From positions 62,001 to 126,000 of the forward strand of contig NZ_JAIQWW010000018.1 in NCBI RefSeq assembly GCF_020164455.1: a DNA stretch of 64,000 bases. The letters run 5' to 3'. Shown here in pieces: positions 1-9,500 of the stretch. The notes beneath the pieces were generated by a model, which was not told the origin of the DNA, ran no database searches, and saw nothing but the letters and a program-made list of their open reading frames with translations. The DNA comes from Phyllobacterium chamaecytisi (lineage in GTDB: Bacteria; Pseudomonadota; Alphaproteobacteria; Rhizobiales; Rhizobiaceae). Positions within the stretch are counted from its first letter, which is position 1. Each line of letters opens with the position of its first letter. Position numbers and translations under genes: made by a program.

Positions 1-1
1 A

Positions 2-196
2 AACCGCAAGTGGCCAGGAGATCAGACAATTCAATTGCTTGAGGCTACCGGACTGCCCATTGTATCGCTGATAAGACCCACGAAGATCGCAACCATAGAA
101 AAACGCGATGCGGAAATTATTGGCGAGATATCAAACGAACTGCTGACGTTGGTTATGCGGGAGATATGCAAGAATATCACTCCACCCTCCCCTTGA
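2..196 (+). CDS. C-terminal end of a PemK/MazF-type toxin (partial)
   Basis: An open frame enters from the left edge and stops at 194-196, giving 64 residues. It contains WPGDQTIQLLEATGLP, then LIRPTKIATIEKRDAE. A WPGD/GLPxxSxxRPxKIxTI pattern is what I associate with the C-terminal half of PemK/MazF ribonuclease toxins, whose core is an SH3-like barrel that cleaves mRNA. The N-terminus and any cognate antitoxin gene would lie upstream of the window. The last 25 residues, running to the stop, match nothing I recognise and may be a lineage-specific tail. The reading frame is clear; the family call rests on one short stretch, so it is tentative. Confidence 0.45.
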   Translation, partial: NRKWPGDQTIQLLEATGLPIVSLIRPTKIATIEKRDAEIIGEISNELLTLVMREICKNITPPSP

Positions 197-302
197 AGGT
201 TCCTTTTCATTCCAATAAGCACTGAATGGCAACCATCCATTAACCATTCCAAACGATGATCGCCTAAGTGCCCATTCCAATGATTTGTGTTGAGTCTTGT
301 CG

Positions 303-839
303 ATGAAAAGAAGCGCAGCAGCCGCTACCCTGTCCCTGTTTGCCTGCGCGTTTCTGGCGTTGCCGGCGCAAGCCAAGGACAAGGACGCCGAATTCTTCCA
401 GACCGTGGAAGGTCAATGGGTCGGTCCCGGCGAGATCGTTGCCGGCAAATACAAGGGCACCAAATTCGTCTGCACGCTCGATGGAACCACGCCTGCGGAA
501 AAAGCCGGCATGACGCTGGACGGCAGCTGCCGCGTCGGCATTTTCAACCAGCCGATGAAGGCAACGATCGTTCGCGCTGGCAATAGCTATAAGGGCAGCT
601 TTCTCGATGGTTCAGCCGGCAAGGGTCTTGACATCACCGGCGGTAATGTCTCCGGCAACCGCGTGGTGCTCGCCATCAGCCGCAAACAATTAAATGGCGC
701 CATGCTGGCCAAGTTCAACGATGACAACACGATGAACGTCACGATTTCTGTGCGGCTCGAAGAGGCGCTGATCCCGGTTGTAGGTATAACGCTGAAACGC
801 GTTGATGCAAGGGCTGTTGGCAGCATCGCCAAGAACTAA
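303..839 (+). CDS. secreted hypothetical protein, 178 aa
   Basis: The product starts with a clear Sec signal peptide: basic MKRS, a hydrophobic alanine/leucine core, and LPAQA-KD as the likely cleavage site near residue 23. The mature part of about 155 residues is beta-rich, with alternating short hydrophobic stretches and many glycines, and has two cysteines (in FVCTL and GSCRV) that could form a periplasmic disulfide. I do not recognise a named domain. An in-frame TTG lies two codons upstream, but ATG at 303 gives a better signal peptide. It stands alone between the toxin fragment and the convergent folK. Periplasmic location is inferred from the signal peptide. Confidence 0.7.
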   Translation: MKRSAAAATLSLFACAFLALPAQAKDKDAEFFQTVEGQWVGPGEIVAGKYKGTKFVCTLDGTTPAEKAGMTLDGSCRVGIFNQPMKATIVRAGNSYKGSFLDGSAGKGLDITGGNVSGNRVVLAISRKQLNGAMLAKFNDDNTMNVTISVRLEEALIPVVGITLKRVDARAVGSIAKN

Positions 840-876
840 CAATCTTTGACAGCCTGACCGGAAGGCGCAAAATCGT

Positions 877-1389
877 TCATTTCCACCAGTCCAAATCATC
901 GCGGGCAGTTTCGACGCCGGTTCTGTCGCAAAGCGCAGCCCATTGCGCGACAGTCTTGCCGCTGATCACCAGATTTGGCGCGATATCGGCGAGCGGTACC
1001 ATCACGAAGGCGCGCTCGGTCATGCGCGGGTGCGGCAAGATGAGCGTCGGACTTTCGAATTCCTCCAGACCTTCATAGGCCAGCACATCGATATCGATGA
1101 TCCGTGGTCCCCAGCGTTCGAGCCGCTGGCGTTTCAAGCGCAATTCCACATCGAGGCAAGCTGCGAGTAACGCCTCCGGATCAAGCGAAGTCTCGACTTC
1201 GGCGCAGGCATTGTGAAACCATGCCTGATCGGTCTTGCCCCAGGGCGGTGTCCTGTAGACCGGCGAGACGCCGAGAACACGCGTTTCACTGCGCTCGTTC
1301 AACGCACGCAATGCCTTGGCCATCGAAACCACCGGATCGCCGATATTGCCGCCAAGCCCGAGCCACGCCTTGTGCTTCAAGGCGGTCAT
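877..1389 (-). CDS. folK: 2-amino-4-hydroxy-6-hydroxymethyldihydropteridine pyrophosphokinase
   Basis: HPPK transfers pyrophosphate from ATP to 6-hydroxymethyl-7,8-dihydropterin, the step before dihydropteroate synthase in folate synthesis. The 170-residue product shows the family landmarks: GLGGNIGDP at 11-19, VYRTPPWG near 44-51, and RWGPRIIDIDVL at 92-103, which carries the metal-binding DID aspartates. Length is normal. The start ATG overlaps the folP stop as ATGA, so the two are translationally coupled. A longer in-frame N-terminus exists but runs back inside folP and looks unrelated to the family. Cytoplasmic enzyme. Confidence 0.95.
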   Translation of the reverse strand: MTALKHKAWLGLGGNIGDPVVSMAKALRALNERSETRVLGVSPVYRTPPWGKTDQAWFHNACAEVETSLDPEALLAACLDVELRLKRQRLERWGPRIIDIDVLAYEGLEEFESPTLILPHPRMTERAFVMVPLADIAPNLVISGKTVAQWAALCDRTGVETARDDLDWWK

Positions 1390-2225
1390 TGCCTCGATCT
1401 GCGCGATTGCAATACCGCATCCGCCAGCGCCAGCGCGCTTTGGCTCATCGCGACATTGTGCACCCGGAAAATATCTGCACCGGCAATTCGCAATATCGCT
1501 GAAGAAGCGGCCGTGGCGATATCCCATTCCTGTTGCTCACCGCCCGAAGTGGCACGCAGGAAACGCTTGCGCGAGGTACCGACAAGAAATGGATAGCCGA
1601 ACGCCTCGAGTTCCACAAAGCGATCCATCAGCGCAATGTTTTCCGCCGTGTCCTTGGCAAAGCCGAAACCTGGATCGAGTACGATCTGGTCACGCGAAAC
1701 GCCGGCTACCTTGGCAATTTCCAGCGAACGGTTGAGAAAGGCGAACTGGTCGACGATGACATCGGGGTCGCGTTCCCGCTCGCGGCCCGTATGCATGATG
1801 ACAAGCCCTGCCCCGGTTTCCACCGCGAGATCGGCAATGGCAGGCTCGCGCTGCACACCCCAGACATCGTTGACGATATGAGCGCCGGCAGCGACGGCAA
1901 GGCGGGCGGTTTCTTCACGATAGGTATCGACGGAGATGATGATATCCGTTTCTTTTACCAGCGCTTCGATCACGGGCAAAATGCGCGATTGCTCGACGAC
2001 CGGTTCGACGCGTGTAGCGCCGGGCCGGGTCGATTCGCCGCCCACATCGATGATCGATGCGCCCTCGGCGATCATCTCCCGCGCGCCCTCCAGAGCCTGA
2101 TCCAGAGAATAATGCACACCGCCGTCGGAAAAGGAGTCCGGTGTGACATTGAGAACGCCCATGATCAGTGCGCGGTCACCCAACGTCAGAGACCGGCCAT
2201 GTGCCAGTTTCCATTCTCTTTGCAT
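1386..2225 (-). CDS. folP: dihydropteroate synthase
   Basis: DHPS condenses hydroxymethyldihydropterin pyrophosphate with p-aminobenzoate and is the sulfonamide target. The 279-residue protein has GVLNVTPDSFSDGG at 23-36, the DVGGESTRPGA phosphate-binding segment near residue 60, and a terminal RVHNVAMSQ stretch, as in TIM-barrel DHPS enzymes. An ATG 24 bases upstream (2249) is in frame, but only the ATG at 2225 has a spaced GGGAG Shine-Dalgarno, so I chose it. The gene overlaps folK by four bases. No folB-like gene lies between them, which is unusual if the common folP-folB-folK order is ancestral here. Confidence 0.95.
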   Translation of the reverse strand: MQREWKLAHGRSLTLGDRALIMGVLNVTPDSFSDGGVHYSLDQALEGAREMIAEGASIIDVGGESTRPGATRVEPVVEQSRILPVIEALVKETDIIISVDTYREETARLAVAAGAHIVNDVWGVQREPAIADLAVETGAGLVIMHTGRERERDPDVIVDQFAFLNRSLEIAKVAGVSRDQIVLDPGFGFAKDTAENIALMDRFVELEAFGYPFLVGTSRKRFLRATSGGEQQEWDIATAASSAILRIAGADIFRVHNVAMSQSALALADAVLQSRRSRQ

Positions 2226-2353
2226 CGGCGCGCTCCCATCATGCTTCACATATCATTGTTTTTGAACAGAACGCATGCAACGTCAATTCATCCGCAATGT
2301 TTTTGACGATAGTGTCAGGATCGGGCAGACTTGGCTGAAAAGGAAAGTACCAG

Positions 2354-2971
2354 ATGCATATTTTTGCCAGAGCTGTGTCCCTCGGTATGGCACTGTTGAT
2401 GACCGTAGCCGCCGCCAACGCGGCAACAGTCCTGCGCAAATATGAATATTTCGCGCTGAATGGCCGCACGGCTGCCGATCTCGATCGCGAATTGTACCGC
2501 CGGGGTCCCATTTTGCTAAAGACGGGCCAGCGTCATCCCGGCATGACGAAGATGCGCTTCACTAACAGGATAAAATACGGTTCCGATGGCAAGAACTGCC
2601 GTGTTGTTGACGCCAACGTCGTCGTTCATGCCCAGGTCTTCCTGCCCCGCTGGATACAGCGCCGTACGGCGAAACCGGACCTTGCCCTGATCTGGGATAC
2701 GCTGTCGGCCGACATAAAACGGCACGAGGAGAGTCATATCGTCATCGCGCGCACAGCTGCAGGCGATATGGAGCGGGCGATCAAGGCACTGCCATGGCGC
2801 AGCGATTGCACCGCCATGAAGGCTGACATCGATGCGCTGACTACAAAATTGATGCGCAAGCATGATCTTGCGCAAATCCAGTTCGACCGCGTCGAAGCCG
2901 TCAACTTTGACAGTCGCTTTGAACGGCTTCTTGTTTTCAGGCTCCAGCGCGAATTCGCAAAAAGCCCTTGA
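2354..2971 (+). CDS. DUF922-type secreted Zn-protease-like protein
   Basis: A 205-residue protein with an N-terminal signal peptide (MHIFARAVSLGMALL..., cleavage near ANAA around residue 23). The central motif KRHEESHIVIA near residue 128 is an HExxH zinc-protease signature in the context typical of DUF922 proteins, which are described as predicted secreted metalloproteases. It also has a long C-terminal helical part. AGGAAAG about eight bases upstream supports the ATG at 2354. Stop codons of this gene and the convergent flavin reductase are only six bases apart. The substrate is unknown, and peptidase activity is inferred from the motif alone. Confidence 0.75.
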   Translation: MHIFARAVSLGMALLMTVAAANAATVLRKYEYFALNGRTAADLDRELYRRGPILLKTGQRHPGMTKMRFTNRIKYGSDGKNCRVVDANVVVHAQVFLPRWIQRRTAKPDLALIWDTLSADIKRHEESHIVIARTAAGDMERAIKALPWRSDCTAMKADIDALTTKLMRKHDLAQIQFDRVEAVNFDSRFERLLVFRLQREFAKSP

Positions 2972-2977
2972 TCGGCG

Positions 2978-4108
<1,131 letters not shown>

Positions 4109-4191
4109 TCAAGAGAATGCGTTTCTCTTGATCGCCAAATTGGCTCGCCAAGGCATATTCTAATCGGTCGATGAGAAAATATCAGCAGGCT

Positions 4192-4512
4192 TTAAGCCTG
4201 ACGTTCCGGAACTTGTACGACGAGACCATCCAGTTCGTCGGAAACACGGATCTGACAGGACAAACGCGAGTTCGGCCGTACATCATAGGCGAAATCCAGC
4301 ATATCCTCTTCCATCGCTTCGGGCTCGCCGGTGGTGGAGGTCCACTCTTCATCCACATAGACATGGCACGTGGCGCAGGCGCAGGCGCCGCCGCATTCCG
4401 CATCGATGCCCGGCACCGCATTGCGGATGGCATTTTCCATCACGGTCGAACCGTTTTCCGCGTTCGTTTCAATACGCGCACCGTCATGAGTGACAAAAGT
4501 GATCTTTGCCAT
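4192..4512 (-). CDS. [2Fe-2S] ferredoxin, adrenodoxin type
   Basis: A 106-residue electron carrier. Cluster ligands follow the adrenodoxin/putidaredoxin spacing: C40, C46 and C49 in [13 protein letters not shown], and C86 in RLSCQI. Acidic residues around [16 protein letters not shown] are the usual surface for binding reductases and oxygenases. It is encoded just upstream of a ferredoxin-NADP reductase on the same strand, so NADPH to FAD to [2Fe-2S] electron flow is likely; the final acceptor is not in the window. The start at MAKITFV is chosen because the family begins there. Cytoplasmic. Confidence 0.92.
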   Translation of the reverse strand: MAKITFVTHDGARIETNAENGSTVMENAIRNAVPGIDAECGGACACATCHVYVDEEWTSTTGEPEAMEEDMLDFAYDVRPNSRLSCQIRVSDELDGLVVQVPERQA

Positions 4513-4595
4513 AAAAATTCGCCCCAAAGCAGGAAAGTTACCGCTCACATAGGGATTTTGGCGGGCAAGTCAATTGTATTCCCTGACGCAGCCCT

Positions 4596-4991
4596 CTACC
4601 GCTTGGCGGCTTCATGGCGCGCGGCGGTGAATGCTGGAAGGTGCTCGATAATCCAGTGCCAGAGGGGAACCGTCTGCAAAAGAAACTCATATCCGAGCGG
4701 CGTGAGTTCGTATTCCACGCGCGGCGGCACCTGCGGATAAAGTGTTCGAGTGATCAGCCCGTCCCGTTCCAGCATGCGCAAGGTCTGTGTCAAAACTTTC
4801 TGGCTGATACCGCCTACCCGCTCGAGCACGCGGGAAAACCGCAAAGGCCCGCCTGCGGCCTGCAATATCTGCAATGTGCGCAGCGGCCACTTGGCCGAGA
4901 CCCGCTCAAGCATTTCGCGCGCAAATTCGTCCTGTTCGTCGGTCATGGTGGCGCAAAAGTCGATGGCTTGCTGTGAAGGTTGGACAGTCAT
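4596..4991 (-). CDS. HxlR-family winged-helix transcriptional regulator
   Basis: A 131-residue MarR-like regulator with the HxlR pattern: SAKWPLRTLQIL, then LRFSRVLERVGGISQKVLTQTLRMLERDGLITR (recognition helix and wing), ending in YELTPLGYEFL. One cysteine (FCATM near residue 14) lies N-terminal, in the region where redox-sensing HxlR proteins carry their sensor Cys, although this is not proof of sensing. It is divergent from a short-chain dehydrogenase across about 106 bases, the typical layout for an HxlR regulator controlling its neighbour. Start MTVQ was chosen over an upstream ATG because it gives normal family length. Confidence 0.87.
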   Translation of the reverse strand: MTVQPSQQAIDFCATMTDEQDEFAREMLERVSAKWPLRTLQILQAAGGPLRFSRVLERVGGISQKVLTQTLRMLERDGLITRTLYPQVPPRVEYELTPLGYEFLLQTVPLWHWIIEHLPAFTAARHEAAKR

Positions 4992-5097
4992 CTCAGCTCC
5001 TTTGTTTCCAAGAGGTAAGTATAGTTCCAACGGGTTCCTTCTTTCAAGAGGATACTATCGGTCCTATATTGTTTTCAGATAAATCAAGGAGACATTC

Positions 5098-5937
5098 ATG
5101 GCACAGGTATGGTTGATAACGGGCAGCTCCCGCGGCCTCGGCAGGTCGTTGGCAGAAGCGGTACTACGGGCTGGCCACAAACTCGTCGCTACAGCTCGCA
5201 ACCCTTCCCAACTCTCCGATCTGGCAGAGCGTTATGGCGACCAGGTCCGCCTATTCGAACTCGACGTGACCGACCCTGCGGCGGCAGACGCAGCCGTAAA
5301 AAACGCGGTCGATACGTTCGGACGCCTCGATGTCCTCGTCAACAATGCGGGCTACGGCAATGTCAACGCGATTGAAGATACAAGCCTCGAGGAATTCCGG
5401 GCGCAGATCGAGACCAATCTGTTTGGCGTCATCAATGTCACCAAGGCTGCGATCCCGGTGATGCGCGAGCAAAAATCTGGCCACATCATCCAGTTTTCTT
5501 CGGTCGGCGGCCGAATTGGAGCGCTGGGCCGCGCGCCCTACTCTGCCGCAAAGTGGGGTGTCGAGGGTTTCTCGGAAGTGCTGGCCAAGGAGGTTGGTCC
5601 ACTGGGCGTCAAGGTAACGATCGTCGAGCCGGGTGGTTTTCGTACTGACTTTGCTGGCGCTTCAACCACGATCCAGAATGGTCGCCCCGAATATGATGCA
5701 ACGGTGGGCGAAGTGGCCCGTTTCCAGCTCAATTACAACGGAAAACAACCGGGAGATCCTGCCAAAGCCGCGGATGCGGTATTGCACATCACGAGCCTTG
5801 ACGAACCACCGTTACGGCTGTTGCTCGGCAGCGATGCCATGAACGCGGTCGAAAAGAACGATATTGCCAAGATCGAGGCCGACCGCAAATGGCGGACGTT
5901 GAGCGTTTCGACCGACTTTGATGCTAGCGCGTTATAG
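5098..5937 (+). CDS. short-chain dehydrogenase/reductase (classical SDR)
   Basis: A 279-residue Rossmann-fold oxidoreductase. The nucleotide site TGSSRGLG is at 8-15, NNAGYG at 82-87, and the catalytic Ser134/135, Tyr148 and Lys152 (YSAAK) are all present. Arg17 and the ATARNP stretch after beta-2 suggest NADP(H) preference. AAGGAGA lies seven bases before the ATG. The substrate cannot be read from sequence. The divergent HxlR regulator suggests inducible expression, perhaps by reactive electrophiles or quinones. The 3' end overlaps the convergent Hpt-like gene by 14 bases. Confidence 0.88.
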   Translation: MAQVWLITGSSRGLGRSLAEAVLRAGHKLVATARNPSQLSDLAERYGDQVRLFELDVTDPAAADAAVKNAVDTFGRLDVLVNNAGYGNVNAIEDTSLEEFRAQIETNLFGVINVTKAAIPVMREQKSGHIIQFSSVGGRIGALGRAPYSAAKWGVEGFSEVLAKEVGPLGVKVTIVEPGGFRTDFAGASTTIQNGRPEYDATVGEVARFQLNYNGKQPGDPAKAADAVLHITSLDEPPLRLLLGSDAMNAVEKNDIAKIEADRKWRTLSVSTDFDASAL

Positions 5938-6292
5938 CGGCTATATAATCGCGGACATCATCGATGACCGGTCCCATGTCCTTGATTTTCTTCGTGTCGC
6001 TTGGCGCCTGTTCGATGGCTTCGGCCATCTCGGCGACGCGAAACGCTCCGACCGCACGGGCTGAACCTTTCAACGATTTGGCGAGACGAACGCGTTCATC
6101 CGGGTTGGCGTGCGCCAGCCGATCGACGATGCCGCATGTCTGGCGGGAAAACAGGTTGAGGATTTCGGTTTCGAGGGCCCGGTTGCCAAACGTCTCGCGT
6201 GTCAAATGGACGAGATCGATTGGCCGCTTGCGCGATGGCTTCGACTTTTCACCTCCCGGCGATGCAAAGGCCATCGATGCTTGTTGTGCCAT
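5924..6292 (-). CDS. Hpt-domain-like protein lacking the phospho-accepting histidine
   Basis: A 122-residue protein whose residues 25-120 look like a histidine-phosphotransfer four-helix bundle: PIDLVHLTRETFGNRALE, then AKSLKGSARAVGAFRVAEMAEAIE. In Hpt domains the second helix reads AHxLKGSAR, with His as phosphoryl acceptor. Here the position is Lys72, encoded AAA at 6077-6079, at least two base changes from a His codon. The rest of the helix is well conserved, so it is probably expressed and folded but unable to relay phosphate in the usual way. It is divergent from the growth-pole protein gene. It could bind response regulators without phosphotransfer. Confidence 0.75.
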   Translation of the reverse strand: MAQQASMAFASPGGEKSKPSRKRPIDLVHLTRETFGNRALETEILNLFSRQTCGIVDRLAHANPDERVRLAKSLKGSARAVGAFRVAEMAEAIEQAPSDTKKIKDMGPVIDDVRDYIAAITR

Positions 6293-6595
6293 TGGGTACT
6301 CTCCTGAACGCTTTACAATTGAACTAACAAGTTTACTCAAATGCCTCTGATTCAAGGTTAAAACGTGGCAAGCGCTGCGGGGAAATGCCCGGTTATGGTG
6401 AACGAAAGGTAAATTTTGATGTTCGTGTGAAATTTCGCTCGACCCGAAAAAATTAACCTTGTGTTTAAACTTTTAAGCATTTCCCGAATCCATTGTTTCT
6501 TTCCAATCCATGTGCCAGTACGATACAGTAGCGGCGTAGAGAGTATGGTGCGGTGGGCTTCACATGTGGTCACCGCCCAATATTGTGAGGAAAAC
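6293..6595. promoter_or_regulatory. divergent intergenic region between Hpt-like and GPR-like genes
   Basis: This 303-base gap carries no convincing gene. It is AT-richer than its neighbours and contains two oppositely oriented copies of TTAACCTTG, at 6353-6361 (minus) and 6453-6461 (plus); the second continues into GTGTTTAAAC, giving TTAA-N8-TTAA. This resembles, imperfectly, the alphaproteobacterial CtrA site TTAA-N7-TTAA/TTAACCAT. TGTGAGGAAAAC just before 6596 provides the Shine-Dalgarno of the long gene. Confidence 0.4.
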
Positions 6596-9500
6596 ATGGC
6601 CACAGCCCCGAAAAGCAAAGCAGTGAAGGCCGACGACGAACTCGGCCAAGCTCTTGAAAAGGCTCTCGAAATCGATTTCGATGAGTCCACGCTTGGGATG
6701 GATATGGATTTGTCACCTATTGATGACGAACTCTTGTCCTTCACTGATCTGGAAGCGCAGATATCGCAGGCAGCCCAGGAACTGGCAGCGGAAAAACTTG
6801 ACCCGCCAGCGACGCCGGAACCCGTGAAAGCGCCAGAAATCAAAGCGCCTGTTTCCACTGAGCCACCGATTCCTCTGCCCGCACCAAAGCCGCAGATCAA
6901 AGCTGCCAACCCTATTCCGGCCGCACCGCCCGCGCCGCCAAAAGCGCCGGCCGTGCCCGCACAGACTTTCAAGCCGGCAAATGACGACCTGTTGCAGACC
7001 GCGACCGTGTCGCGCACGGCCAGCACCGTGCCGGCGCCAAAATCCTACGGTTTGATAACAGTCATCGTCAGCGTCCTTTGGGCAGCGGCCGTGCTCGCTC
7101 TCGGCAACGCGCTTTACGGTGCCGAGCTGCGGTCAATTCGTTCCTTCGCAGATTTTGCCGCGGCACCGCACGCAATTGCCATGCTCGTTGCCATTATCGT
7201 GCCGATCATGCTGTTCTGGGCCTTCGCGGTCATGATCCGGCGCGCCCAGGAAATGCAGTACGCGGCCCGCTCCATGGCCGAAGCGGCAATGCGCCTGTCA
7301 GAACCCGAAATGATGTCTTCGGACCGCGTAGCCTCGCTTGGTCAGGCCGTACGTCGCGAAGTCGCAGCCATGAGTGAAGGTGTCGAACGGACCCTCGCCC
7401 GTGCCGTTGAACTCGAAACGCTCGTGCAGACCGAAGTCAACCAGCTCGAACGCGTCTATACGGACAACGAGTATCGCATCCGCACGCTCGTCGACCGTCT
7501 GGGCGGCGAGCGTGAATCGGTGATCGGCCATGCTGAACGCGTTCGCGCATCGATTTCGAGCGCGCATGAGCAATTGAAGGATGAGCTGTCACAAGCGGGC
7601 GATTCATTGCGCGACAATCTCGCCAATGCCTCGACCAACCTGACCATGTCGATCAGCCAGTCCGGTGAGACACTTATCGACCGCCTGACCCAGAGCGGAC
7701 AAACGATTTCCGAATCGATCGTTTCGCGTTCCGACGACATTTCACACAAGATCAGCACTTCCGGCGAAGCCTTTGCAAACCTTCTGGAAATGCGCATTGC
7801 CGCCCTGTCCGAACAGACAGATGCCGTAACGATGAAACTTGCCGATACGCTGGATGGCCGCACCAACAGCATGCTGTCGCTGCTTGGCAATGCCACACAG
7901 ACGCTTGTGGGCGAATTCGATACGCGCCTTTCCGGTCTCGATACAACAATCAACGAACGTGGCCGCTCGCTACTTGCGGAGTTCGAAACCCGTGCGCAGT
8001 CGCTGGATACAAGCACCGAACGCCTCAACTCGGCGCTGGAAGCCCGTGCCCGCCAGATCAACGAACAGCTGATCGAGCGTACCCGCGATATCGCCAAGAC
8101 CTTCACCGATGGCCGCGCTTCGATCGACGGCATCGTCGATGAAACCAAGGCAAAGATCGGCAATGACCTGTCGAGCCTGTCCGACTCCGTCGGCAGCCTC
8201 CTCTCCACCAATGCGGCGGCCTTTGCCGATAAACTGGTTGAAAGCCGCGAGGCACTCGCCGCAACGCTGTCGGCAGAAACAGATCGTGCCGCCGACGTCA
8301 TTCGCGAACAGGCCGGCCAGATCGGCGGTCATACGTCGAACCTCAAGACCGTTCTCGAAAGCAGCACTGCAGCCATTGGCCAGATTATCGGGAGCCATGG
8401 CTCATCTCTCGAAAGTCAGGCCTCGGGCCTGCGCGCTGCGCTCGATGACAATGACGCACGCATCGGCGCAACGCTCGAGCAGCACGCCAAGGCGATCGAA
8501 GACCGCACATCGGGCATGCACGCTGCATTCTCCGATACGGATGCGAAGATCCGCGAAACGCTGGATGAGCATGCGCGCACCATCGATCTGCGCAGCTCCA
8601 CCATCGAAGCGGCTATTCAGGCCAACGATTCCCGGATCGGCCAGACGCTCGATGCTCATGCCAAGATCTTCGAAGACCGGACATCCGGCATGCGCGCGGC
8701 ATTTGTCGACACGCACGCCAAAATTGCGCAGACTCTCGACCACCATGCCAAGAGCCTTGACGAGCGCAACCAGGAAATCCAGCTGGCCCTGTCGAGCAGC
8801 GACGGCAAGCTGTCCGAGACATTGGCCGCGCATACGCAGGCTATCGACTCCCGCAACGCGGAAATCCAGTCGACATTGCTCGCAAGCGGCACGCGCATCG
8901 ATGAAACGCTGGGTGGTTTCATCGACTCGGTCGATGACAGGACGAACCGCATTGAATCGGCACTTACCAGCAGCGACGCGCGGATCAGTGATGTGCTGAC
9001 ATCCCATGCAAGCGCCATCGAGGATCGTACTGCAGGGATCGAGCAGGCGCTGAGCAACAGCGATCAGCGGATCGGCCAGACCCTCGCCTCGCATGCAAGT
9101 TCGCTTGACGAACGCACCGCAGGCATCCAGTCGGCGCTCGAAAATACCCATGCACGCATCGGCGAGACGCTTGCCCAGCACGCAAACGATATAGAGGAGC
9201 GCACGTCGGGTATCCGCTCTGTGCTGGATAACAGCAACAGTCAGATTGCGAACACACTCAGCCGGCATGCCAATGACATCGAAGAACGTGCGGCAGGTAT
9301 CCGTGCCGCGCTCGACAATGGCAATAACCAGTTCGGTGATACATTGGCATCGCATATCGGCGCCCTTGAGGAGCGGGCTGCTGCGATCCGCATCGCGCTT
9401 GCAGACAGCGATACGCGCATCGGCGACACGCTGAACGAACATGCCGGACTGCTCGATGACCGCATTGCCGGCATCCGCACCGCCATGGAACAAGGCAACG

